Shown: positions 40,252-49,411 of the stretch, piece after piece
Position numbering within the stretch: the first letter of the stretch is position 1
Layout of the letters: the number at the start of each line of letters is the position of its first letter
From: Clostridia bacterium UC5.1-1E11
GTDB lineage: Bacteria; Bacillota; Clostridia; Oscillospirales; Acutalibacteraceae
Direction: 5' to 3'
Assembly (NCBI GenBank): GCA_001305115.1
Contig: BCAA01000002.1
Coordinates: 62,001 to 126,000 of the forward strand
Length of the DNA: 64,000 bases
Notes under the pieces: generated by a model
Databases searched by the model: none
Told to the model about the DNA's origin: nothing
What the model saw: the letters and a program-made list of their open reading frames with translations, nothing else
Translations under genes and position numbers: made by a program

Positions 40252-42864
40252 TCATCCCAGTTTGGCGTCGTACCAGGATTTACCGGTTCCCGCATCTGCA
40301 AGCAGCGGAACCGCCAGTTCCGCTGCACCGCGCATTTCTTCTGTCAGGAGCGCAGCCGCCTTCTCCGCCTCCTCTTCGGGTGCTTCTACAATCAATTCGT
40401 CGTGTACCTGCAAGATCAGCCGGGACTTCATCCCCTCTTTTTTCAGCCGGTCCTCCACACGAATCATGGCAATCTTAATGATATCCGCTGCGGTCCCTTG
40501 GATGGGCATATTCCGTGCGACGCGCTCGCCAAACGCGCGCATATTGAAATTGGAAGAGGCCAGCTCCGGCAAATAACGCCTACGTCCGAACATGGTCTCA
40601 ACGTATCCCTGATCTTTGGCTTGTTCTACGATGCGCTTCATATAGTCGTCTACGCCGCTGTAATGTGCTAAGTAGTCATGAATGTACTGCTCTGCCTCTT
40701 TTCGCGTGACGCCAATATTCTTGGCCAAAGAAAACGCTCCAATGCCATACACGATGCCGAAGTTGACCGCCTTTGCACGGCTTCGCATCATTGGCGTAAC
40801 CATCTGCTCCGGCATATGAAACACCTGCGCTGCGGTGATGCGATGAATATCGTCGTTGTTGAGAAACGCCTGAATCATATTGGAGTCATTTGCCACATGT
40901 GCCAACACACGCAGTTCAATCTGCGAATAGTCCGCATCCACCAGCACACATCCCTCTTTTGCTACAAAGAACCGGCGCATTTCGCGCCCCAAGTCCGTGC
41001 GCACGGGGATGTTTTGTAAGTTGGGCTCGGTGGAACTGATTCGCCCTGTGCGCGTCTCTGTCTGATTAAAGTTGGAATGGATTCTTCCATCACCCGCAAT
41101 CACCTTAGACAGACCATCACAGTAGGTGGACTTCAGCTTTGTCAAGCTACGGTAGTTTAAAATCATCTCAACCGCGGGATGCTCATAGCGCAGATTTTCC
41201 AAAATCTCCGCTTTTGTGGAATACCCCGTCTTGGTCTTTTTTCCATGGGGAAGGCCAAGCTTCTCAAACAGAGCATCGCCCAGCTGTCTCGGGCTATTGA
41301 TATTAAACGCATAGCCCACCGATTGATAGATTTCCCCTTGAATGCGGTCAATCTCGGTTTGAAGCGTCTCCCCAAACGCCTCGATGCCCTTTGCATCCAC
41401 CAAAAAACCAATCGATTCCATATGGGCCAGAACCCGAGCCAACGGCAGCTCAATGGTCTCCAACAGCTCTGTCTGATGATTCCGGGCGATCTGTTCTGCC
41501 AGTTTGTCCACTAATTCGGGGAATACCGTCGCCTGTGCGCGGAACAACGCTTCGGTCTGCCGGCGCTTTCCCTCTACATCCCCGCGTTTGAGGGGTTCCT
41601 GTTCCGGTAGTTCCAACGGTAGGTTGTATTCCTGTGCCAATCGCGTCACGTCATACGCTGAAGCTGACGGGTTCAAGAGATAGGCAGCCAACATGGTGTC
41701 AAAGGCGCCGCCCGGGATCTCTTCCCCTCCTAATGCTGCATACAGGGGCTTAATATCATGGGTGTTGATTCGGACCGCCGGCAGCGCACAGACCTTGCGC
41801 AGAAAATCCGTTCCCTCAAGCTCATATACCCGCATCCCACAGCAGAGATATACACGATATACCGCGCCATTCTCATACCAGACGAGACAATCTGCGCGCC
41901 CCGATGCACGGAGTTCGTCCAAAAGGGTGTCAGGCGCTCCCACTATGAGTTCATGAACGGGTTTCTCCACATGTTCTTCCTGTGTGACCGCCGGAAGGTT
42001 CAATCCCAACTTTTCGATCAAAGAGAACATCTCCAGTTTTACCAATAGGCGCGCTGCAGCTTCCCGGTCGCCCTCCGTTGGGATATAATCCGATAGTTCC
42101 GTATCGACCGGCGCATCCGTGCGGATGGTTCCCAAATGGCGGCTCAAATAGGCGTTTTCTTTATCCCGAATTAACTTCTGGCGCATGCCCTCCTTGATTT
42201 CCAGCGTGTCGATATTCGCATAGATTTGATCGAGGTCGTGATATTTTTGGATCAATTCCCCTGCACCTTTGGGGCCAATGCCTGCAACCCCGGGGATATT
42301 GTCCGAACTGTCCCCCTGAATGGCCTTGATGTCGATCAGTTGCGGAGGGGTTACTCCGTAGTCCTCCATAATCTTTGCCTCGTCATAGAGGGTCACTTGC
42401 GGTTGCCCCATCTTCGTCGCCGCCAGCCGCACGGTTACCTGTCCGTTGACGAGTTGCAGGCTATCGCGGTCCCCTGTCGCAATCACACAGGTATCCCCAG
42501 TCTCCGTACATTTTGCCGCCAGTGTTCCCAGGATGTCGTCCGCCTCAAATCCTTCACACTCTACCAGCCTGTACCCCAACAGACACAGCAGTTCTTTCAG
42601 GTTGGGCAGCTGTTGCGCCAATTCCTCCGGCATTCCCTTGCGCTGTGCCTTGTAGCCGGCATATTCTTTGTGCCGGAATGTCGGGGCGCGCATATCAAAG
42701 GCAATCGCCACGGCATCCGGCTCGGTTTCATTCTTTAACTTTTGCAGCATAGTCATAAAGCCATAAATGCCATTGGTATACAGGCCGTCCTTCGTGCTTA
42801 ACAGTCGAATTCCATAAAAAGCACGGTTCAGGATGCTGTTGCCGTCCAATACAAGCAGTTTCAT
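40252..42864 (-). CDS. polA: DNA polymerase I
   Basis: An intact 870-residue family A polymerase for Okazaki-fragment processing and repair. The N-terminal 5'-3' exonuclease domain has LLVLDGNSILNRAFYG, CVIATGDRDSLQLV and IKAIQGDSSDNIPGV. The polymerase domain has SSTEPNLQNIPVRT (motif A region with DADYSQIELRVLAH), the O-helix RSRAKAVNFGIVYGIGAF and QVHDELIVEAP (motif C). The middle 3'-5' exonuclease domain lacks the DxE metal motif, so proofreading is probably absent, as in many Firmicutes. The start ATG 42864 follows GGGAGAG. It heads a run of minus-strand genes. Confidence 0.97.
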   Translation of the reverse strand: MKLLVLDGNSILNRAFYGIRLLSTKDGLYTNGIYGFMTMLQKLKNETEPDAVAIAFDMRAPTFRHKEYAGYKAQRKGMPEELAQQLPNLKELLCLLGYRLVECEGFEADDILGTLAAKCTETGDTCVIATGDRDSLQLVNGQVTVRLAATKMGQPQVTLYDEAKIMEDYGVTPPQLIDIKAIQGDSSDNIPGVAGIGPKGAGELIQKYHDLDQIYANIDTLEIKEGMRQKLIRDKENAYLSRHLGTIRTDAPVDTELSDYIPTEGDREAAARLLVKLEMFSLIEKLGLNLPAVTQEEHVEKPVHELIVGAPDTLLDELRASGRADCLVWYENGAVYRVYLCCGMRVYELEGTDFLRKVCALPAVRINTHDIKPLYAALGGEEIPGGAFDTMLAAYLLNPSASAYDVTRLAQEYNLPLELPEQEPLKRGDVEGKRRQTEALFRAQATVFPELVDKLAEQIARNHQTELLETIELPLARVLAHMESIGFLVDAKGIEAFGETLQTEIDRIQGEIYQSVGYAFNINSPRQLGDALFEKLGLPHGKKTKTGYSTKAEILENLRYEHPAVEMILNYRSLTKLKSTYCDGLSKVIAGDGRIHSNFNQTETRTGRISSTEPNLQNIPVRTDLGREMRRFFVAKEGCVLVDADYSQIELRVLAHVANDSNMIQAFLNNDDIHRITAAQVFHMPEQMVTPMMRSRAKAVNFGIVYGIGAFSLAKNIGVTRKEAEQYIHDYLAHYSGVDDYMKRIVEQAKDQGYVETMFGRRRYLPELASSNFNMRAFGERVARNMPIQGTAADIIKIAMIRVEDRLKKEGMKSRLILQVHDELIVEAPEEEAEKAAALLTEEMRGAAELAVPLLADAGTGKSWYDAKLG

Positions 42865-43097
42865 GATTTCTCTCCCGTCTAATCAGTCAATTGTTTTATT
42901 ATATCACTTTTCGCATGGGAATTTAAGTGTTATAATAACTTCTATCCAATTCTTGCGCGATTGCGCACAATCTTGCGGTAGAATCTGCTCTGTTGAGCCC
43001 CTGAGCAAGAGAAAGGCTGATAAGCCTGCGTTCGTTCCTTCTGCTGGAAATGTATTTGGAACATACGCAGCATTCAGTCCCCCTTTGACAATCCTCC

Positions 43098-43544
43098 TTA
43101 TTTACTCTTTGACAAAGGGAATTTGGTCAACGTATTTTGAACCATTTTTTCCAAAAGGAGGCTCAATTCGGCTCTTTCCTCCATCGTCAATCCGTCTGTA
43201 AGCAGCTCCATACACAGATCCCCCTGTTGAATCAGCGTTGGATAAACATCCCAAGCTTTTTCTGTAGGGAAGAGGTTAAACGCTCGTTTATCTTTTGCAT
43301 TTTGTTCCCTGGTGATGTATCCGGCTGCAATCAGCTTCGCAATCGCCTTGGCAACTACACTTTTTTCATACGAAAGCCGTTTGACCATCTCGTTCTGGGA
43401 GATACCGCTGTTTTTACAGGTTTCTATGATGATCGAAACATGCGAGGAATTCAGCCCCAATGGAGCGGCATGTTCGCTCCTCCAGGCATTAATCTTTCGA
43501 TAGAGCATCAAAATAGCAGCAATATCTTTATCCGGCAGCAGCAT
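43098..43544 (-). CDS. MarR-family transcriptional regulator
   Basis: A 148-residue winged-helix protein. NSSHVSIIIETCKNSGISQNEMVKRLSYEKSVVAKAI forms the DNA-binding helices and DKRAFNLFPTEKAWDV the wing, as in MarR regulators; flanking helices provide dimerisation. It is transcribed away from the dus gene and may regulate itself or the divergent operon, whose promoter lies 70 bases upstream of its start. No transporter is adjacent. The inducing ligand is unknown. Confidence 0.85.
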   Translation of the reverse strand: MLLPDKDIAAILMLYRKINAWRSEHAAPLGLNSSHVSIIIETCKNSGISQNEMVKRLSYEKSVVAKAIAKLIAAGYITREQNAKDKRAFNLFPTEKAWDVYPTLIQQGDLCMELLTDGLTMEERAELSLLLEKMVQNTLTKFPLSKSK

Positions 43545-43612
43545 ACAATCACCTTTTCTGTTTGAAATGTGTTTCGATTATAGCGAAAAGCCGTGGCAAA
43601 AGCAACTATTTA

Positions 43613-43640
43613 TTGACAAACGACCTTTCTAAGCTATAAT
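43613..43640 (+). promoter_or_regulatory. Promoter of the dus operon
   Basis: TTGACA (43613-43618) and TATAAT (43635-43640), both perfect, are separated by 16 bases. The dus start lies about 180 bases downstream, leaving a moderately long untranslated leader. Confidence 0.82.
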
Positions 43641-43818
43641 AAAAAGTGTCATTTGCCACTATCTACATGTGTATTCGTCGAAGTGGCTTGACTCTTTCTG
43701 TGAGTGGCCCAAATGCTTAGCCACCCGATTCCACAATAGGTAACAGCGCTGTCGTACAGATTCTGCCCTAAAACCGTGCATACGTACGGATAAATCCAAA
43801 AGAAACACGGAGTATTCT

Positions 43819-44811
43819 ATGATGAAAATTGGTAATGTGAATCTACAGGGCCGTGCCGTATTGGCCCCCATGGCCGGCGTGACCGATCGGGCTTTCCGTG
43901 AAGTCTGTGCAGGCTTTGGCGCCTCCTATGTAGTAAGCGAGATGGTCAGTTCCAAGGGACTACAATACAACGACAAGCACACGAGCCGGCTGATGGAATT
44001 GGGCGACGCAGAGCGCCCGGTTGGGATTCAGCTTTTTGGGGATGATCCCGCTGTGCTGGCTTTCGCTGCCAAAAAAGCAATGGCGTATCACCCGGATGTC
44101 ATCGACATCAATATGGGTTGTCCGGTGCCAAAAGTCGCTGGAAATGGTTCTGGAAGCGCGTTGATGAAGAATCCCGCTCTTTGTGGCGAGATTGTTGCCG
44201 CCGTCAAAGAGGCGGTATCCGCGCCCGTAACGGTGAAGATTCGCAAAGGATGGGACCGCCATTCGGTCAATGCTGTGGAGGTGGCAAAAATCTGCGAAGC
44301 CGCGGGTGCGGATGCAATTGCTGTGCATGGGCGGACGCGCGATCAGATGTATGAACCATCCGCAGATTGGGACATTATCCGGCAGGTCAAAGAGGCTGTA
44401 CAGGTTCCTGTAATGGGTAATGGCGATGTGACCAACGCGCAGGAGGCCGCCCGGATGTTGCAAGAAACGGGCTGTGACCTGGTGATGGTAGGCCGTGGCG
44501 CCTTGGGAAATCCCTGGATTTTTCAGCAGATCAACGCCTATCTGACCAATTCATGCTGTATCATCCCGGGGCCGGGGCTCTTCGAGCGCCTGACCGTCAT
44601 GGTAAAGCATATGGAACGGATGTGCCAATATAAGGGCGAAGCCTCTGCGATGCGTGAAGCGCGCAAGCATGTCGGCTGGTATCTCAAGGGCATGCGCGGC
44701 GCGGCAGAATTCCGGCGCCGGGCGGGAACCCTGGAGACACGCGAGGATTTGAAAGAACTTGTGAAATGTGTTCTTGAAGCCAATCTGGTAGATGGGGAGG
44801 TATCCAAATGA
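43819..44811 (+). CDS. tRNA-dihydrouridine synthase (DusB-type)
   Basis: A 330-residue FMN-dependent TIM-barrel enzyme that reduces uridines in tRNA D loops. It has APMAGVTDRAFREVC near the start, DINMGCPVPKVAGNGSGSAL with the catalytic-type cysteine, VKIRKGWD, AIAVHGRTRDQMYEPSADWD and VMGNGDV with GCDLVMVGRGALGNPW. These are the complete Dus signatures; the bacterial DusB group fits best. The stop overlaps the start of the next gene by 4 bases. Intact. Confidence 0.95.
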   Translation: MMKIGNVNLQGRAVLAPMAGVTDRAFREVCAGFGASYVVSEMVSSKGLQYNDKHTSRLMELGDAERPVGIQLFGDDPAVLAFAAKKAMAYHPDVIDINMGCPVPKVAGNGSGSALMKNPALCGEIVAAVKEAVSAPVTVKIRKGWDRHSVNAVEVAKICEAAGADAIAVHGRTRDQMYEPSADWDIIRQVKEAVQVPVMGNGDVTNAQEAARMLQETGCDLVMVGRGALGNPWIFQQINAYLTNSCCIIPGPGLFERLTVMVKHMERMCQYKGEASAMREARKHVGWYLKGMRGAAEFRRRAGTLETREDLKELVKCVLEANLVDGEVSK

Positions 44812-45743
44812 GGAGACGGCCGAGCCGTACCACACGCCGCGTATCATCCTGGTTGGTTGTCGCGGCCATTCTGATTTTTGCTTCGATCAGTGGAATCCGC
44901 CTGCATTTAAACGATTCGATTTCGGATGTGGTAGACACAGGGGTCATTCCGGACGGAGCTACGTCCATCTATTATATCGATGTCGGGCAGGGGGACTGCG
45001 AGCTAATCCGTACGCCGGATGACCAAACGATTTTGATCGACGCAGGCACAAATGCAACCGGAGATGCGCTTGTCCATTATCTGGAAAAGCTTGGTGTCAC
45101 ACAGATTGACACCCTGATCGCTACCCATCCGCATGAGGATCACATTGGCGGTATGGATGAAGTAATCCATGCGTTTCCCATAGGTGAAATCTATCTGCCA
45201 AAGATTGCAGATAGCCAGACGCCGACCACACGGACATATGAACGCCTCCTGGAAGCCATTGACGATCGGGGGCTTTCCATTACGCCGGGCCATGGGGGGA
45301 TGACCATACTGGATGAAAATGGCATCAAGCTGGAATTTCTCGCACCCAATTCTGATTCCTATGCCGAGTTAAACAGCTATTCCATTGTGGCAAAGTTGAC
45401 CTGTGGGCAGAAAAGTTTTCTTTTCACCGGCGATGCAGAGGCAGACAGCGAGGATGAAATGCTTGAAGCCGGTTATTCCCTTCGCAGCGATGTTCTCAAA
45501 TGCGGCCACCACGGAAGCTCTACGTCCACCAGTTCTGCCTTTTTACAAGCTGTCCAGCCAACTTATGCGGTGATTTCTTGTGGTGTGGACAATGACTATG
45601 GCCATCCACACCGGGAAACACTGGATAAGCTCAAAAAAGCCAATGTCGAAATTTACCGCACCGACGAGCAGGACACAATTCTGGCTGTATGCGATGGTAC
45701 AAACATCACCTTCGAAACCGGCCTTGGGTCCCTTGTCAAGTAA
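44808..45743 (+). CDS. ComEC/Rec2-like metallo-beta-lactamase-fold hydrolase, membrane-anchored
   Basis: A 311-residue protein with one N-terminal helix (WLVVAAILIFASISGI) and an extracytoplasmic metallo-beta-lactamase domain. YYIDVGQGDCELIRTPD opens the domain, THPHEDHIGGMDEVI is the HxHxDH metal site, and VLKCGHHGSSTSTS with YAVISCGVDNDYGHPH are typical of the ComEC C-terminal domain. Free-standing versions are common in Firmicutes and probably act as secreted phosphodiesterases or nucleases; the true substrate is not known. Translationally coupled to dus through ATGA. Intact. Confidence 0.88.
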   Translation: MRRRPSRTTRRVSSWLVVAAILIFASISGIRLHLNDSISDVVDTGVIPDGATSIYYIDVGQGDCELIRTPDDQTILIDAGTNATGDALVHYLEKLGVTQIDTLIATHPHEDHIGGMDEVIHAFPIGEIYLPKIADSQTPTTRTYERLLEAIDDRGLSITPGHGGMTILDENGIKLEFLAPNSDSYAELNSYSIVAKLTCGQKSFLFTGDAEADSEDEMLEAGYSLRSDVLKCGHHGSSTSTSSAFLQAVQPTYAVISCGVDNDYGHPHRETLDKLKKANVEIYRTDEQDTILAVCDGTNITFETGLGSLVK

Positions 45744-45754
45744 AGGAGCACAGC

Positions 45755-46620
45755 ATGTTTTAAAAAACTTTAAGATTGATACCTCTCGCGCTCGGGATTC
45801 TTGGCCGCGCCACGTCGACCGCTTAGAGGATCTTCCTGCGCCCTACCGTCCACACATTGCGGAATGGATGCAGCGGGGTATGCCCATTTCACAAGTTCTC
45901 TTTGTCCGTCAAACCAATCATTGGGTAACTGAAAAGCCGGAATACGTCGTCGCTTGGCAGGAAAACCGTATTCTCTATTTGCAAAAGCAACTATTGGGCG
46001 GGGTGGTTCCCACCGTTTTAGATGCAGAAACGGTTTCCTATGCGTTGTATTCTCATCGTCTTTTGGATAACCGCCTCACAATCTGCTATCTCTCCGACGG
46101 AGAAGCGCATAAGTTGATGTTGCATTTCAATGCGGCCACCGAAGAGCTCTTTTATCCCCTCTTTTCCATCCTGCTGCACCATACATTTACCCAACCTAGT
46201 CCTGCGCGGGATGAAAACCTTGCGTCCATTGTCGCTTCCCTACGGGAAAAAACCTTCCGGATGTGCAGTTATGTCGAGCTGATCTATCGCTTTGATGACA
46301 CCATTCAAGCATACTATTGGGATAAGAATATCACACCGGAACAGCAGAAACGCAACGAAAAAAGCCTAAAACGCATCGAAGAAACGGAATATCTCGCTGC
46401 CTTGACCGGCCAGGGGATTGCATTGGAAAAAATCGCAGAAAATGCAATCGACGTGGGATACTTCTTCCACAACGCAATCTCGCAAGTTTCTCTGGTATTC
46501 TCTGGAGAAAACAGCCTCGCTCTTTGTCTTTCAAGTGTATCTGGGGAATCCTTTTACGTGCCGGTAAAACCAGAGAACCATTCCGCTGCGGAGGCATTCG
46601 CGCGCAGCTATAAAAAATAA
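45755..46620 (+). pseudogene. Unrecognised ~288-residue protein, frameshifted at the start
   Basis: The natural start is ATG 45755 with AAAGGAG directly upstream, 11 bases after the ComEC-like gene, but the frame hits TAA at once. One extra T in the run at 45758-45761 restores a single 288-codon frame starting KNFKIDTSRARDSWPRHVDR. The protein is soluble, with no signal or membrane helix, and has no motif that I recognise. Features are YRPHIAEWMQRGMPISQVLF, a W-rich segment WAWQEN-like near residue 70, and QAYYWDKNITPEQQKRN near residue 190. It looks like a cytosolic sensor or housekeeping protein, but no function is proposed. Third gene of the dus operon. Confidence 0.6.
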
Positions 46621-46839
46621 TCTGCGGTTATTTTTCCTCTGCCTGTTCCGGCGCCTGCGATTGGTAAAAAGCAGAGCTATAGGAAGGTCATTGTATGGCG
46701 GAACAACAAAATTGCCTCCTTCCGAGGAAAACAAACCTTTTGATCCAAGAAAGTTCCCTACAGATTGCAACCTATTGTGGGAAGCTATAAAATCCCCTCT
46801 ATTTTTCCTTATGAAAGATATACGTAAGGGGCAGCAGTC

Positions 46840-46973
46840 ATGAGGATGTGCCAAAAGGCATGAAATGACTTTTGGATACCTTCGTTTTTTAGAAACGCAG
46901 ATATTTTTCCAAACAGAAAGAGGATGCTCCTTTCCTATGAATCCAAAGATTCGTAGTTTGGGCACACCCTCTT
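46840..46973. repeat. Inverted-repeat-bounded ~134-bp element, copy A
   Basis: Ends with TTTGGGCACACCCTCTT, whose complement resembles its left end (GAGGATGTGCCAAAAG). Inside are a hairpin CCAAAAGGCAT-ATGACTTTTGG, a TTTTTTAG tract, and a 31-base core (about 46896-46926) identical to that of copy B at 52655-52788, followed by CCTTTCCTATGAATC. Overall similarity between the copies is roughly 80 percent. It looks like a small non-autonomous mobile element. Its left half can also act as a terminator. Confidence 0.85.
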
Positions 46974-47112
46974 GAAACAAATATGTTCGTGGTTTTATTA
47001 ATAGGGATAGCAGCTATCAATAGCCATTGTAAAGCAGTAGGGTGCCCCAAACGAACATAAAAACTCTGATTCAAAGAGTTCTTTAACACGACCGATAAGT
47101 CATCTTTTCAAA

Positions 47113-47169
47113 CGAAGGCGCATGGCAAAACCAATCAGATTTGCCATGCGCCTTCGTTTGCCTTTTTAT
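47113..47169. terminator. Strong bidirectional terminator
   Basis: CAAACGAAGGCGCATGGCAA and TTGCCATGCGCCTTCGTTTG form a perfect stem of about 20 bp around a ~12-base loop, with CCTTTTT on the + strand and A/T-rich flank on the other. It lies downstream of the gene at 47257-48519 (minus) and of the unknown gene at 45755-46620 (plus). Confidence 0.85.
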
Positions 47170-47256
47170 GCCATTCCATGAAAGCTTCCATACCCCAACA
47201 CAAGCTTCCTAACGTAAGAAGGGCCATGAACTGTTTCCAGCCCACGGCCCCTACCA

Positions 47257-48519
47257 TCATTCATCTTTTGGATCATCAAAGAAGGAATCCCAATCAAAAT
47301 TGCCATTCTCATCCTTTTGATCCTTCATGATTTCTACCTTAAATCCGTAAGGGCTCTCCCCTACATCCTTTCCGTTGCCCGAAGACGTTTCACCCGGCTT
47401 ACCATCTTCAACGAACCGCACATCCGGCTGGACAATCTCAAATTTTTCCTGTACGGGAACATTTTCTGACAACGTCGCTGTGGTAGGCGTTTCCTCTTCG
47501 GTCACAACCTCCTCGGCGATTTCCTGTGATACAGGCGCTTCTTGAGATTCTTCTGGCTGCCCTGTTTGCTCAGACAGTTCCTCTTGCTCCTCATCCGATG
47601 AGAAGAGATAGTCCTCACGCTGCTGGACACCGCTGCTATCAGAACTGATGTCTGTAAATTCTTCAATCTCTCCGGTGTCGTCAAAAGCGCTCCGTCTCCG
47701 CGGTGCAAAGAACTGCGCATAGACAAAGAATGCTATTCCACCTAACCCCAGCACAATCAAGGCAATTCCCAACGGCAAAATCCAGGAGAAAGAACCCTGT
47801 TTTTCTTCAGAGTTTCCATCACCATTTCCCTGGGGAGTGTTTTCAAAGGGTTTTGCGTCAGGAGATTGGCTCACTTCCCCGCTGGTAAGTAACTCGCTCC
47901 AATCTTGGGAAGAGAGTAAATCCGGATCGCTGGTTGCTTCTGCTGCTCGAGAAGCATTCTGGTTGATTTCCGCATTGTCCGTGTTGACCGAAACGGCCGG
48001 CTTCTGGCTTGCTGGCGGCTGATATGGTTCCTCTTCCGGATCTTCTTCCGGGGTGGATACTTCAACCTCTGAGGACTCCGGCTGGCTCTCCGTCCCATCT
48101 GGAAGAGACGTTCCATCCGGATTGGACGACGCGTTGGGGTCCGAAGGATTTTCTGCCGGCGGTACTTCCTCACCCGGCGATGTCACCGGTGCACTGGGGT
48201 CAAACGGCGGAGAAATACCTGAGTCTGATGACACTGCCGGTGCATTTGGGTCTACCAACGTCCCCGTATTGGGGTCCGTGGCAGGCGGAATGGTTGGATC
48301 AACCTGTGTATTAGGATCGGCGTCCGGAATGATCGGATTGACCGTAGAATCCCCCGGAATCCCCGGATCGACTGTGGACTCCACTGGCGCTGCCGGATCG
48401 GGAACCGGCGTAATCTCCGTCGCAAAGGCTGTGACAGCAAATGTAGAGGCCACAAAGACCAACACGGAGGATAGGAGGGCTGCCCGGCGCAGCATTCCAT
48501 TGCGTTTCGATCGTTTCAT
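47257..48519 (-). CDS. Secreted Pro/Asp-rich single-pass membrane protein
   Basis: A 420-residue protein with a clear signal peptide (RRAALLSSVLVFVASTFAVTAFA). An extracytoplasmic region of ~220 residues follows, very rich in Pro, Asp, Ser and Thr, with loose repeats of the DPN/DPxxP type (VDPTIPPATDPNTGTLVDPN). One membrane helix follows (WILPLGIALIVLGLGGIAFFVYAQFF) with a positive stop RRR. The ~150-residue cytoplasmic tail is strongly acidic, with a conserved-looking end GESPYGFKVEIMKDQ and NFDWDSFFDDPKDE. No enzyme domain is seen. The layout suggests a cell-wall-spanning stalk that links the envelope to a cytosolic partner through the acidic tail. Function unknown; intact. Confidence 0.75.
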   Translation of the reverse strand: MKRSKRNGMLRRAALLSSVLVFVASTFAVTAFATEITPVPDPAAPVESTVDPGIPGDSTVNPIIPDADPNTQVDPTIPPATDPNTGTLVDPNAPAVSSDSGISPPFDPSAPVTSPGEEVPPAENPSDPNASSNPDGTSLPDGTESQPESSEVEVSTPEEDPEEEPYQPPASQKPAVSVNTDNAEINQNASRAAEATSDPDLLSSQDWSELLTSGEVSQSPDAKPFENTPQGNGDGNSEEKQGSFSWILPLGIALIVLGLGGIAFFVYAQFFAPRRRSAFDDTGEIEEFTDISSDSSGVQQREDYLFSSDEEQEELSEQTGQPEESQEAPVSQEIAEEVVTEEETPTTATLSENVPVQEKFEIVQPDVRFVEDGKPGETSSGNGKDVGESPYGFKVEIMKDQKDENGNFDWDSFFDDPKDE

Positions 48520-49268
48520 ATTCGTTTATTCGCTCTCCTGTCTGTAATCAGGCGTACGAGCCCTGAAAGGAAATCGTCGCATTTTCCTTAACATCATATC
48601 ACAAATACACCTAAAAATACAACTGGTAAATCGTCGGCCACTGAGAAAGTTCCCATTGTTTCAAAAAAGCAGCCCTTCTGTCGCTGCTGCGTGTTGTGGA
48701 TGCCTACCATAAATCGAAGCCATTTACCTATCGAAGGTCCGCTACTGAATGGTCTTGTCATTTTCCTCCCCTATCGAATATGTATGAAAGGAACCGGTAC
48801 TGCATGCTTCTAGCTGGATGCTCTTTTGTAAGAGAATGGCAACGCTTGGCGAAATAATAAACCACTCCAGTGAACCCCCGCGGAGTATTCCGTCGTGCAC
48901 CGGTAGGCTGTATCCAATGGGGCGTGCCGGTTCTAATCGTAGCATACCCCTCTCAACTTTTCTTTCCACGGGCTTTGTTGTCCTCTCGTTCTATAAGCAA
49001 GCGATCCGTTTTAAGCATGATGGTAACTGTCAAAACCCATTTCCGAACGGAAAATACCACTTGTAGATCCTCCTTCTACGAACCATGCGCGGACCGCCGT
49101 ATTGGAAGGACGTCCTCTTTTTCCGGCGTTTCATGTCTGCTGTCGCACAATCACCTTTACAATTTTTTATAATTCATCATAAAATTACAAATTGTATAGA
49201 TCAATCGGTGTCCACTGTATAGAGAACTCCATTTGTGCAAAGAATCCTAAAAAATATGCTGGAAAAGC
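48520..49268. other. Long intergenic region
   Basis: About 750 bases with no convincing gene. A 75-codon minus-strand frame at 48742-48969 lacks motifs. Segments around 48880-48960 are GC-rich and could pair locally, but I see no clear conserved structure. Confidence 0.45.
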
Positions 49269-49297
49269 TTGCGGGCCCTACTGGAACGCGCTATAAT
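49269..49297 (+). promoter_or_regulatory. Promoter of the GNAT gene
   Basis: TTGCGG (49269-49274) and a perfect TATAAT (49292-49297) are 17 bases apart. Transcription would start near 49304, giving a leader of about 108 bases. Confidence 0.68.
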
Positions 49298-49303
49298 GAA
49301 GGC

Positions 49304-49411
49304 GCGTAAGCACGCCTCCTTGGGAGGAATTGCAGATGGTATCTGCTCGGTTTTGCGCAGATGCCCGGAAATTGATCCGGGCAAAATTTTTGTGATGGGA
49401 GAATTTTTATC
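49304..49411 (+). promoter_or_regulatory. Structured leader with terminator hairpin before the GNAT start
   Basis: The leader can form CCTCC-TTG-GGAGG, GCAGAT-GGT-ATCTGC, and a terminator GCCCGGA-AATTGA-TCCGGGC followed by AAAATTTTT. The terminator ends about 20 bases before the ATG. A second GCAGAT lies just before the terminator and could pair with ATCTGC instead, an arrangement expected for attenuation. No known riboswitch class was recognised. Confidence 0.5.

Larger units (their letters stand above)
46621..47256. other. Intergenic region with inverted-repeat element and terminator
   Basis: About 640 bases without a gene. It holds the inverted-repeat element copy at 46840-46973 and a very strong hairpin at 47113-47169. 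Confidence 0.6.
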
